From assembly GCA_040772065.1 (NCBI GenBank), contig JAXGYX010000001.1:620001-684000 (forward strand): a DNA stretch of 64,000 bases, read 5' to 3'. Source of the DNA: JAXGYX01 sp040772065. GTDB taxonomy: Bacteria > Bacillota > Clostridia > Saccharofermentanales > Fastidiosipilaceae. This document shows positions 1 to 10,360 of this stretch, piece by piece (the stretch's first letter is position 1; each line of letters starts with the position of its first letter). A program made the position numbers and the translations under genes. The notes beneath the pieces were generated by a model. The model was given only the letters and a program-made list of their open reading frames with translations, made no database searches and was not told the DNA's origin.

Positions 1-158
1 TCTATAGCGGCGGTCAGGTTGGCGAGGGGAAAAAATCAGTTGCCTTTAATCTGGTGTTTCGCAAGGAAGACGCGACGCTGCAAGATGAGGAGGTCAACCC
101 GGTTATCGGCATGATTCTTGACAACCTGCAGAAGAAATATAACGCGAGTTTGCGCTGA
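1..158 (+). CDS. pheT: Phenylalanyl-tRNA synthetase beta subunit, C-terminal end (partial)
   Basis: Only the last 51 codons are inside the window; the reading frame starts at base 3 and ends with TGA at 156-158. The translated end matches the C-terminal ferredoxin-like anticodon-binding (FDX-ACB) domain of PheT: a KKSVAFNLVFR strand, then TLQDEEVNPVIG and a closing helix ending in SLR. PheT is the beta subunit of the alpha2-beta2 enzyme that charges tRNA-Phe. The match rests on the typical order 'kS.a..l.fr...TL.d.EV' of this domain. The rest of the gene, and presumably pheS, lie upstream of the window. No clear terminator separates it from the next promoter. Confidence 0.85.
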   Translation, partial: YSGGQVGEGKKSVAFNLVFRKEDATLQDEEVNPVIGMILDNLQKKYNASLR

Positions 159-213
159 TTTTTTTAAGGAAGCGCTCCCAACTCGTTATCGACGCAAAAT
201 CGACCCAAAAGAA

Positions 214-222
214 TGATATAAT
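214..222 (+). promoter_or_regulatory. Extended -10 promoter of the amino-acid ABC operon
   Basis: TGA-TATAAT: a perfect -10 hexamer (217-222) with an upstream TG dinucleotide. No good -35 is seen at the expected distance, which is common for extended -10 promoters. It lies about 110 bases before the lipoprotein start, in the only AT-rich part of the gap after pheT. Confidence 0.5.
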
Positions 223-331
223 TTAACGCGTTATTTAAGAGTCCGCGAGTGACTTTGCGAGTGACTTGTTGAGAGGAAGATTCGATTGCCGGCATCGCCC
301 GGCGCAATTTGACGAAGACGAAGGAGAGAAC

Positions 332-1162
332 ATGAAATTATCCACTAAATTACTCAGTGCGTTTCTGGCTGTGACCCTGCTGCTTTCACTGGCGGGCTGT
401 GGCGGAAAGAACGAACCGGCAAAAGAAAAACTGACGGCGATCGCCGATCTGGAAACTGAAAAACTGGCGGCTCAACGCGGTACCATTGGGCATATCCTCG
501 CGGAAGAGTTGGTCGGCGAGGAGAATGTCGACAATGTCACGACCTATGAAAAATATGTGGACGCCGTGACTTCGCTGGAGCAAGGCAAGGTGCGCGCGGT
601 CATTATGGACGAGCGTCCGGCCAAACGGTTTGTTGAAGAGAAAGGAAACATGATCATCATGGAAGAGCCTCTCTCCAATGAAAGCTACGCCATCGCCTTG
701 AAAAAAGGAAACGATGAATTGAAGGCGCGGATCGACGCCGCGCTGGACGAGATGAAAGCCGATGGCTCGCTGCAGTCCATTATCGATAAATACAACAGTG
801 ACGTGGAGGTCAAACCTGAGGACATCGATTTGAACACCGGCGCCGCGGGTGGAACGCTGATCATGGGCACAGAGGCCGGCTTTGCTCCTTATGAGCTAAA
901 GGTTGGCGATGGCTATATCGGCATAGACGTGGAAATGGCGGCGGCGATCGCCAAAAAAATGGATATGGAACTGGTCATCGAGAACATGAATTTTGACTCA
1001 CTGCCGTCCGCCGTCAACAGCGGGAAGGTCGACATGATTGTCGCCGGCTTGACTGTGACACCCGAACGTGAGGAAAACATGACGTTTAGTGTGGCGTATG
1101 TCGAAGACGCGCGCCAGGTCGCTCTTGTGATGAGCGATGATTACGCCGCTTCTGACAAATGA
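332..1162 (+). CDS. Amino-acid ABC transporter substrate-binding lipoprotein, apparently circularly permuted
   Basis: A 276-residue lipoprotein; the start at 332 follows AAGGAGAG and gives a signal peptide with lipobox LAGC (Cys23). An upstream in-frame start would spoil this signal. It belongs to the SBP_bac_3 family, which captures polar amino acids at the cell surface for an ABC importer. The halves are in reversed order. Residues about 38-152 resemble the usual C-terminal half (ADLETEKLAAQRGT, AVIMDERPAK, EPLSNESYAIALKKG, a helix ending in IIDKY). After a linker, residues 174-276 resemble the usual N-terminal half (GTLIMGTEAGFAPYEL, GIDVEMAAAIA, SGKVDMIVAGLTVTPERE). The permease and ATPase follow in the same operon, which supports transport. 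Ligand specificity cannot be told. Confidence 0.85.
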   Translation: MKLSTKLLSAFLAVTLLLSLAGCGGKNEPAKEKLTAIADLETEKLAAQRGTIGHILAEELVGEENVDNVTTYEKYVDAVTSLEQGKVRAVIMDERPAKRFVEEKGNMIIMEEPLSNESYAIALKKGNDELKARIDAALDEMKADGSLQSIIDKYNSDVEVKPEDIDLNTGAAGGTLIMGTEAGFAPYELKVGDGYIGIDVEMAAAIAKKMDMELVIENMNFDSLPSAVNSGKVDMIVAGLTVTPEREENMTFSVAYVEDARQVALVMSDDYAASDK

Positions 1163-1253
1163 GGCCGGAACCGACCCGAACAGTCGGTGACGGATATAAA
1201 AACACAAGACCGGCGCCCAGGCGCGGTGTCTGCATCAGTTTGGAGGTGCGGTG

Positions 1254-2087
1254 ATGGAGGACAAGCGCTCGAGACAGCGCCTTGTGGAAGACAAAACTCC
1301 GCGGATCGACCGCGGCACGGCGGGCATTATGGTTTTCATCGTGCTGATTCTCTTTTTGCTGTATCGAGGCGGTGTTTTCACGGCGGAATATTGGCAGACG
1401 GTCGGCGATAAGTTTTTGGCGAATTTCATTCAGGAAAAACGATACATGATGCTGGTCAAAGGTCTGTGGGCGACGATCCAGATGACCTTGATCGCCGGAG
1501 TGATCGGAATCATTATTGGTCTGCTGCTGAGCCTGATCCGCGTCGCCTATCGGGGCGGCGCGCGGATCGGCATCCTGAATCTGATCGCGAATCTCTACAT
1601 CACGGTGATCCGCGGCACCCCGGTGATGGTGCAGATCCTGATTTGGAATTTCACCATTTTTGGCAGTGCGAGAAATGCCAACACGATGTTGATCGCCGCG
1701 CTGGCCTTTGGTTTGAACTCAGGCGCCTATGTCGCGGAGATCTTTCGCGCCGGCATCGAGTCGCTCGATCCGGGTCAGATGGAGGCGGGCCGCTCGCTCG
1801 GTCTGTCCTATCGCACGACGATGCAGAAAATCGTGTTGCCGCAGGCGACGAAACATTCGCTGCCAACCTTGTTCAATGAATTGATCACGCTGGTCAAGGA
1901 AACTTCGATCGCCGGCTATATCGGCATTGATGACCTCACGCGGGGGGGACAAAACATCCAAAGCATCACTTTGGACAGTTCCCAGCCACTGCTGATGGTC
2001 GCTTTGATCTACCTCGTCCTGGTCCTGGGAATGACGGCGTTGATGAACAAATTGGAGAGGAGGCTCGCGCGTAGTGATCGACATTAA
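1254..2087 (+). CDS. Amino-acid ABC transporter permease (HisM/GlnP family)
   Basis: A 277-residue inner-membrane permease of the polar amino-acid uptake family. One hydrophobic segment lies near residues 24-42. The conserved permease core starts near residue 65 ([16 protein letters not shown]) and carries the family's ATPase-coupling loop, with [22 protein letters not shown] around residues 180-200. The ATG at 1254 is preferred over the GTG three bases upstream because it sits 7 bases after GGAGG. It follows the binding-protein gene by 91 bases and overlaps the ATPase gene by 14 bases, so the three are co-expressed. The family usually forms a homodimer or a dimer with a close relative; only one permease gene is here, so a homodimer is inferred. 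Confidence 0.9.
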   Translation: MEDKRSRQRLVEDKTPRIDRGTAGIMVFIVLILFLLYRGGVFTAEYWQTVGDKFLANFIQEKRYMMLVKGLWATIQMTLIAGVIGIIIGLLLSLIRVAYRGGARIGILNLIANLYITVIRGTPVMVQILIWNFTIFGSARNANTMLIAALAFGLNSGAYVAEIFRAGIESLDPGQMEAGRSLGLSYRTTMQKIVLPQATKHSLPTLFNELITLVKETSIAGYIGIDDLTRGGQNIQSITLDSSQPLLMVALIYLVLVLGMTALMNKLERRLARSDRH

Positions 2088-2802
2088 AGATCTATATAAA
2101 GATTTTGGTGAAATACAGGTGCTGAAAGGCATCTCCACTCATATCAACCGAGGTGACAAGATCGTGATCGTCGGTCCTTCGGGATCGGGCAAAAGTACCT
2201 TCCTGCGCTGCTTGAACCTGCTCGAAAAACCGACTTCGGGCAGCATCAATGTGATGGGAACCGAAATTCTGGCCCCCTCCTCGGACATTAACAGTGTGCG
2301 GCAACGTATGGGCATGGTGTTTCAGCACTTTAACCTCTTTCCGCATTTGTCGGTGCGTCAAAACATCACTCTGGCCCCTGTCCAACTCAAGCGGATGACG
2401 CAAGACGAGGCGGATGAGAAGGCGAAAGTGTTGTTGCGCAGAGTGGGTCTGCTTGACAAAATTGATGAGTATCCCAACATGTTGTCCGGTGGCCAAAAAC
2501 AGCGTGTGGCGATTACGCGCGCGCTGGCCATGGATCCGGCCATCATGTTGTTTGACGAACCCACATCGGCTCTGGATCCCGAAATGATCGGAGAGGTGTT
2601 GCAGGTTATGAAAGAGTTGGCGGACGATGGCATGACCATGGTGCTGGTGACCCATGAGATGGGCTTCGCGCGGGAGGTCGGCAACAGGATGTTTTTCATG
2701 GATGACGGAATCATTGCGGAAGAAGGGACGCCGGAAGATATTTTCAATCGCCCCCAACATCCGCGCACAATCGAGTTTTTGTCCAAGATTTTGCATAAAT
2801 GA
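2074..2802 (+). CDS. Amino-acid ABC transporter ATP-binding protein (GlnQ/HisP family)
   Basis: A 242-residue ATPase that powers the importer encoded just upstream. Walker A is GPSGSGKST, the signature is LSGGQKQR, Walker B is IMLFDEP and the switch histidine lies in [11 protein letters not shown]. These motifs and the overall length are typical of GlnQ/HisP proteins. The GTG start overlaps the permease gene by 14 bases and is preceded by GGAGAGG, which indicates translational coupling. A clear hairpin terminator lies 42 bases after the stop and closes the operon. Confidence 0.95.
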   Translation: MIDIKDLYKDFGEIQVLKGISTHINRGDKIVIVGPSGSGKSTFLRCLNLLEKPTSGSINVMGTEILAPSSDINSVRQRMGMVFQHFNLFPHLSVRQNITLAPVQLKRMTQDEADEKAKVLLRRVGLLDKIDEYPNMLSGGQKQRVAITRALAMDPAIMLFDEPTSALDPEMIGEVLQVMKELADDGMTMVLVTHEMGFAREVGNRMFFMDDGIIAEEGTPEDIFNRPQHPRTIEFLSKILHK

Positions 2803-2844
2803 TCAACTTGGATGTTGGCTGATCATTTGAATTGTCTCAATTTT

Positions 2845-2882
2845 GACGGTTTTTTCTATAAAAGAATTAACCGTCTTTTTTT
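2845..2882 (+). terminator. Rho-independent terminator after the ABC importer operon
   Basis: GACGGTT (2845-2851) pairs with AACCGTC (2869-2875), with three more possible pairs further in, followed by a run of seven T (2876-2882). Confidence 0.8.
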
Positions 2883-2898
2883 CGCCCGTCCATACTGA

Positions 2899-2940
2899 AT
2901 GTGGCGCCCGCAAAGCGCGATGTGGTGCCTGCGAAGCGCG
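2899..2940 (+). repeat. Two tandem 21-bp direct repeats
   Basis: Copies at 2899-2919 and 2920-2940 start ATGTGG and end AAGCGCG; they match at 18 of 21 positions. They lie between the ABC operon terminator and the ribosome binding site of the next gene. Function unknown; possibly a regulatory or slippage-generated repeat. Confidence 0.75.
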
Positions 2941-2973
2941 TGAAACGGCCATATCAGTGAAAAGGAGGAAGGA

Positions 2974-3288
2974 ATGCACACATTCGAAACAATACTGACC
3001 GTGCCGTTGGTGATCTTGCTGACTGTGAGCTTTCTCGGCGAACTGCCCGGATTGTATCGCAACGTGAGCGAGCGGGCGGCACAAGAAACCAAAGCCTGCG
3101 TTTCCATGCTGCGTACCGAAATGCTGTATGAATTGAAGTCAACGGCCTCACTACATTGGGTCATCACTCATCCTCCTCGCATGTTGCGTTTTCAACAACA
3201 AATGGAAGACCTGGTGTCATGGGGTGACAAGCAGTTCGACCGCGGTGTGAAGGGAGGGGTGGGTGATGGAGAGACCAATTACCCGTGA
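2974..3288 (+). CDS. Small membrane-anchored protein, first gene of a TadE/DUF5702-like cluster
   Basis: A 104-residue protein with a strong ribosome binding site (AAGGAGGAAGG) before the ATG. Its N-terminus holds one hydrophobic segment (residues about 7-23, TILTVPLVILLTVSFLGEL), followed by a short helical extracellular-type part without recognised motifs. I do not recognise a family with confidence. Its position just before two proteins with TadE/TadG-like N-termini suggests it is a small pseudopilin-like or assembly partner of them, but this is inference from context. Its stop lies 23 bases inside the preferred start region of the next gene, so the genes are translationally coupled. Confidence 0.6.
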   Translation: MHTFETILTVPLVILLTVSFLGELPGLYRNVSERAAQETKACVSMLRTEMLYELKSTASLHWVITHPPRMLRFQQQMEDLVSWGDKQFDRGVKGGVGDGETNYP

Positions 3289-4813
3289 TCGATCGAGGGC
3301 GGGCGAGGGTGTGATGAATCACCTTTTACATGACGTGCGAGGGTCGATCAGTGTTTTCATGGCGGCGGTGATTGTGATGGTCTGTGTGCTTGGCTCCACT
3401 GTGGTCAGTCTTGCCGGACTACGTCAAACCGAGCATCAAATCGCGCAGGCCGCGACTTTGCAGGCCGATACGATATTGTCCGCGTATGACAGAAGGTTGT
3501 TTGACTCATATGGCGTCATGGCTTTTGGCGCGCAGGTTCCGGATCAAATCGGCGCGGTGGTTCCGATGTACAAACTTCCGGGGACGGCGCACCTTGAAAT
3601 GAGCTCGGCTGAAGATATAAAAGAAGGCCAAGCATTAAGAAATCAAATTGTGGATTTCATGAAGGTCAGGACCGGAGAGGCCATTGTGGAACGAGTCGGA
3701 TGGTGTCGAGATGCCTACGGGGAGATTGGCGGTTTCAGTGTGGGAGAGTATTTGACGGATTCCACACTGGGAGCTTCTTTGCGTCAAATTTCCGGACTAT
3801 TGGAGGGAGACGCGGAAAAAACCGGACCACGATCATCAGTGGATGTCGATCCTGTCACCGCTGGTGATGTCTCAAGTTCGGACGGCGGTGATTTGGAACA
3901 AAATTCCGCAAATTGGTCGGATGATGATCATACGCTGGCCTTGCAAGGTTGGGACGCACTACTTGAGGCCGGCAAGACCAAGCTGTCGTTTAAAGGTGAA
4001 AATCCACTGGACACCGATGACGTCACATTACTTGACCTGACCGCGTTGGCGGAGTGTGTCAACGAGGCGGAACGATTATTAGATTTTGGGAACCTTCCGA
4101 TTTACGATGATCTGAGTCTCAATGTCTACGCCCAGAGGATGTTCAAGTGTCAGCCGACCCATTGTGAGGCTTCGCGAAATGAACTCTACGCGACAAATTT
4201 GCGCCATGTCAGACTCGCTGAACTGCCGACCGAGCGAAACTTTGAAATCGAATATATTTTATTCGGAAAAGAGCGGGACGCTGAGAATCAAATGACGGCC
4301 AGCTCACTTTTGTTTGGCGCTCGGTTGTTGATTCAGCTTGTGGACTACCGTGCGGACGAGGCGAAAATGGCGCAGGCGCGATCGATGGCCGCGGTTCTTT
4401 CCACATTGATCGCTGTGCTCAGCGTGGGAAATGTGATGATCAGTCCGACGGTGCTGACCGATTTAATCTGGATTGTCGAATGTGCCTTGGCCGCGTACAA
4501 GGAATTTAAGTCGTTGTGCCTCGGAATGCCGGTGGATCTTTGGCCGTACCGCGAGTCCGGCGACCTATCTTTGTACTATCAAGACTACATGTTGCTGTTT
4601 TCCTTATTCGTGCCGCAAGATCAAATCATCCTGAGAATCGCTGACTTGTTGGAGGCGAACAGCGGGCTGAGTTTGTGCATGGGTGTGGTGGTGCGCATTG
4701 ATTGGAAAGGAGGTCCCAATGGAAGCTTATGGCGCGATGTTGTCATCCGCGCGGAGTACGACAGGTCGTCGCCGGAGAAGGAGATCGTCGCCGACCCATC
4801 TGTTGAGAAATAG
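3266..4813 (+). CDS. DUF5702-like/TadG-like membrane-anchored surface protein
   Basis: About 515 residues. The N-terminus has the typical pattern of TadE/TadG and DUF5702 proteins: a basic stretch, then RGSISVFMAAVIVMVCVLGS as a single membrane segment, then a helix with Ala/Gln-rich heptads (HQIAQAATLQADTILSAYDRRLFDSYG). The 'YDR.LF..YG' part is characteristic of DUF5702. The rest is a large extracytoplasmic domain with two further hydrophobic stretches near residues 370-420. The start at 3266 follows AGGGAGGGG; GTG 3263 and ATG 3314 are alternatives. The function is unknown; its neighbours point to a surface structure. The gene overlaps the next one by 95 bases. Confidence 0.65.
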   Translation: MERPITRDRSRAGEGVMNHLLHDVRGSISVFMAAVIVMVCVLGSTVVSLAGLRQTEHQIAQAATLQADTILSAYDRRLFDSYGVMAFGAQVPDQIGAVVPMYKLPGTAHLEMSSAEDIKEGQALRNQIVDFMKVRTGEAIVERVGWCRDAYGEIGGFSVGEYLTDSTLGASLRQISGLLEGDAEKTGPRSSVDVDPVTAGDVSSSDGGDLEQNSANWSDDDHTLALQGWDALLEAGKTKLSFKGENPLDTDDVTLLDLTALAECVNEAERLLDFGNLPIYDDLSLNVYAQRMFKCQPTHCEASRNELYATNLRHVRLAELPTERNFEIEYILFGKERDAENQMTASSLLFGARLLIQLVDYRADEAKMAQARSMAAVLSTLIAVLSVGNVMISPTVLTDLIWIVECALAAYKEFKSLCLGMPVDLWPYRESGDLSLYYQDYMLLFSLFVPQDQIILRIADLLEANSGLSLCMGVVVRIDWKGGPNGSLWRDVVIRAEYDRSSPEKEIVADPSVEK

Positions 4814-5735
4814 GCAAGGCGGTGTCGCGCTTGAGGCGGCGATAGCCTGCCCACTATTCATAGTGCTGGTGGTTTCTTTGCTGATGGTGGTGATCGGCGC
4901 CGAGGCAGAGGTGGTCTGGCGAGGGGCGAGTCAAAAGAGTTGTGAGGAATTCGCCTTGATTTTGGCGCAAACACCTGAGCTGAATTTTGGCGCGATGATT
5001 GAGTCGGAGCCGCGTTCAACGCCTATTCAAGATCTGACGTTGACGCATTTGACCGGTGGTGTGTTGCTGGATCGAACCAACCATTGGTTTATCAAAAACA
5101 CCGAGCATCGACCCTGGTTACGCAAATTCATCATCAATCCGGGCGTTTATTTGCAAATCAATGAAGAACGCTATCATATACATATTGATTACACATTTGA
5201 GATCCCGACATATTTTGGCTTGCTGACCCGTGGGCAGGTGGAAGTGATTCCACTTTGGTCGACTTCATTGTATTCGGATGAGTCGGGGAACGGGAGCGCG
5301 GACGAGGTGGGAGACGACGACGACTCAATCTGGTCAAAAGGTAATTTTGTACGAGGCAGATATTTTCGTGAACAGCTGGGTGGATCTTTGCCGGACAGTT
5401 ATCCTGTGATTTCCTCACTGGTGGACGGAACGGCGGTCGCCACCAAAAGCATCGATCTAACCTCGCCTTATTATTTCAATCACCGCGTTTTGGAAGGCAA
5501 GGTGATGGGTTTCGTCAATGAGCTGTCTACTTTTGACGGAACAGAACGACCCTGGGGAAACGCCGGTCTACACATTCAATCATCCGACATACAAAGTAGA
5601 AAACTGATCGTTGTGGTTCCGACAAACAGTTCGGCGACCGCGTTGCGAGTGTTAAATGACCTAACGAACCAAGCCGCCCGCGAAGGTGTGCGATTGGAGG
5701 TGCGCCGGATCGGAGAGAGCAGTCGCTACAAGTAA
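4719..5735 (+). CDS. TadE-like pseudopilin/surface protein
   Basis: A 338-residue protein. After an Arg-rich start (six Arg near residue 20) comes a TadE-like segment, GGVALEAAIACPLFIVLVVSL, whose E-A-A pattern before a hydrophobic helix is typical of TadE pseudopilins. The C-terminal 270 residues are predicted extracytoplasmic; they end in a small domain with VVVPTNSSATALRVLNDL. The start at 4719 is preceded by AAAGGAGGT and lies 95 bases before the end of the previous gene. A longer reading from 4683 would lack a ribosome binding site. No Tad ATPase or TadB/TadC gene is in the window, so the secretion route is unknown. Confidence 0.65.
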   Translation: MEAYGAMLSSARSTTGRRRRRRSSPTHLLRNRQGGVALEAAIACPLFIVLVVSLLMVVIGAEAEVVWRGASQKSCEEFALILAQTPELNFGAMIESEPRSTPIQDLTLTHLTGGVLLDRTNHWFIKNTEHRPWLRKFIINPGVYLQINEERYHIHIDYTFEIPTYFGLLTRGQVEVIPLWSTSLYSDESGNGSADEVGDDDDSIWSKGNFVRGRYFREQLGGSLPDSYPVISSLVDGTAVATKSIDLTSPYYFNHRVLEGKVMGFVNELSTFDGTERPWGNAGLHIQSSDIQSRKLIVVVPTNSSATALRVLNDLTNQAAREGVRLEVRRIGESSRYK

Positions 5736-5806
5736 AATCAGCCTTTGAAATATCAGAGTGTTGGCCGCGGTTGGTCTCGTCACAAGTGTCCGGAATGGCG
5801 CTGCGC

Positions 5807-5835
5807 TTGCTATGAAAGAGGGCTTGCGGTATGAT
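5807..5835 (+). promoter_or_regulatory. Sigma-A type promoter before yerC
   Basis: TTGCTA (5807-5812), 17-base spacer, TATGAT (5830-5835). It lies about 48 bases before the yerC start. Confidence 0.55.
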
Positions 5836-5882
5836 TATTACGTTTATTTTTCATCATAATCCTCGATAGAATTGGAGCTCAA

Positions 5883-6194
5883 ATGATGAATGAGAAGCTA
5901 AAAGACGAATATACCAACCGCTTGTTCGCGGGAATCTTATCGTTGAAAACGACAGCGGAATGCTATCAATTTTTTTCGGATCTTTGCACAGTCTCGGAAA
6001 TCAAATCAATGGCGCAACGATTGCAAGTGGCCGATATGCTCAGAGATGGAAAAACCTATATTGAAATAACCGAGAAAACCGGAGTCAGCACGGCCACGAT
6101 CAGCCGTGTGAATCGTTGTCTGGAATATGGCTCCGATGGTTACAAAATTGTGCTGCGAAGACTGGAAGATGAACAGAAGAAAAAAGATGAATGA
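5883..6194 (+). CDS. yerC: YerC/YecD family TrpR-related protein
   Basis: A 103-residue protein of the YerC/YecD family, related to the Trp repressor. The helix-turn-helix is visible in the second half (MLRDGKTYIEITEKTGVSTA followed by TISRVNRCL), and the N-terminal helices match the family (TAECYQFFSDLCTVSEIKSM). Such proteins are thought to be DNA-binding regulators; their targets are mostly unknown. Two ATGs in a row (5883, 5886) follow a short GGAG. It stands 51 bases before secA with its own promoter upstream, so secA may be co-transcribed with it. Confidence 0.85.
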   Translation: MMNEKLKDEYTNRLFAGILSLKTTAECYQFFSDLCTVSEIKSMAQRLQVADMLRDGKTYIEITEKTGVSTATISRVNRCLEYGSDGYKIVLRRLEDEQKKKDE

Positions 6195-6245
6195 TGCGGA
6201 ATGAGATGAATCGTTATTCGGAGAATCCGCAGGTTAGGGACACAT

Positions 6246-9065
<2,820 letters not shown>

Positions 9066-9085
9066 CGAGCGAACGTGAGGCTAAA

Positions 9086-10360
9086 ATGAAATATAATTCT
9101 ATAATTCGCGATATTGCCCTGGCCCCTTCCGGACATCAGAAAATGACCTGGGCGGAGCGCAATATGCCGGTGCTCGCGCAAATCGCGGAAGAATTTGAAG
9201 AGACGCGGCCACTTGAGGGGCTGCGTGTCGCGGTCAGCGTCCATGTTGAGGCGAAAACTGCGGTGTTCGCAACTGTGCTGGCGCGTGGAGGAGCGGAAGT
9301 GGCGATCACCGGATGCAATCCGCTGTCCACACAAGATGATGTGGCGGCCGCGCTGGTGGAGCGAGGCTTGACGGTATTCACCCTTCATGACGCGTCGGCG
9401 GAAGAATATGTGAGCCATCTTAAGAAAACATTGGAGTTTTCGCCTCATATCGTGATTGATGATGGCGGTGATTTGGCAGATCTGCTGCACCATGAATGCA
9501 AGGATAAAGGCGCCGAACTGCTTGGCATCTGCGAGGAGACGACCACCGGGGTGCACCGTTTGCGCAATTGGGCGAAAACGGGACAGTTGCTTTATCCGGC
9601 GGTTGCGGTGAATGAGGCGCGCTGCAAATACCTGTTTGACAATCGGTTCGGCACGGGACAATCGGTCTGGACCGCGATTATGTCACTGACAAATCTGGTT
9701 GTGGCCGGCAAGACGGTGGTTGTGGCCGGTTTTGGCATGTGTGGCAAAGGTGTGGCGCTTAGAGCGAAAGGGCTGGGCGCTCAGGTTATTGTCACCGAAG
9801 TGGATCCCGTGGCCGCCTGCGAAGCCCTGATGGAAGGATATCAGGTCATGACGATGGAACAAGCGGCGCCGCTGGGTGACGTGTTTGTCACGGTGACCGG
9901 CACCGAAGATGTCATCACGGGCGCTCATTTCGCAAAAATGAAAGACGGCGTGCTGCTGTCAAACGCGGGTCATTTCGATGTGGAAATCAATCTGGATGAT
10001 CTGCGCCGATGCGCTGTGGAAAAAATAGAAGCGCGCCCCAATGTGATGGGTTTCACCATGAAAAATGGAAACAGGCTTAACCTTTTGGCGGAGGGTCGAC
10101 TGGTCAACCTTGCCGGAGGTGACGGACATCCGGTTGAGATCATGGACATGAGCTTCGCCTTGCAGGCACAGAGCGCGCGTTATCTGGCCGAAGAAGGGGA
10201 CACATTGAAACCGAATTTATACCATGTGCCGGATCACTTGGACCGCAAGGTCGCCGAGCTGATGCTAAAGGCTCGTGGGTTGCGTATTGACAGCCTGACG
10301 TTGGCTCAAAAGAAATATTTGGGTGAGGAGACCGAGCGCGGGGAGCGGGAAATATCATGA
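9086..10360 (+). CDS. ahcY: Adenosylhomocysteinase family protein (SAH or S-inosylhomocysteine hydrolase)
   Basis: A 424-residue member of the adenosylhomocysteinase family, which splits SAH to adenosine and homocysteine using bound NAD. It has the NAD-binding loop VVAGFGMCGKGVALRAKGLG, the active-site stretch EETTTGVHRL, and NEARCKYLFDNRFGTGQS. The C-terminal AEGRLVNLAGGDGHPVEIMDMSF is of the short form common in archaea and Thermotoga-like bacteria. The start at 9086 agrees with the family's N-terminus; an upstream in-frame codon overlaps secA. It overlaps the SAH/MTA deaminase gene by 4 bases. This pairing allows a route in which SAH is first deaminated and the product S-inosylhomocysteine is then hydrolysed, as known for Methanocaldococcus. 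Confidence 0.92.
   Translation: MKYNSIIRDIALAPSGHQKMTWAERNMPVLAQIAEEFEETRPLEGLRVAVSVHVEAKTAVFATVLARGGAEVAITGCNPLSTQDDVAAALVERGLTVFTLHDASAEEYVSHLKKTLEFSPHIVIDDGGDLADLLHHECKDKGAELLGICEETTTGVHRLRNWAKTGQLLYPAVAVNEARCKYLFDNRFGTGQSVWTAIMSLTNLVVAGKTVVVAGFGMCGKGVALRAKGLGAQVIVTEVDPVAACEALMEGYQVMTMEQAAPLGDVFVTVTGTEDVITGAHFAKMKDGVLLSNAGHFDVEINLDDLRRCAVEKIEARPNVMGFTMKNGNRLNLLAEGRLVNLAGGDGHPVEIMDMSFALQAQSARYLAEEGDTLKPNLYHVPDHLDRKVAELMLKARGLRIDSLTLAQKKYLGEETERGEREIS

Noticed and set aside
2092..2796. A 234-codon - strand frame opposite the ABC ATPase gene
   Set aside because: Shadow of a gene with complete Walker and signature motifs.
6195..6231. Possible hairpin TGCGGA/TCCGCA between yerC and secA
   Set aside because: Only six pairs with a 25-base loop and no T-run; not convincing as terminator or riboswitch.
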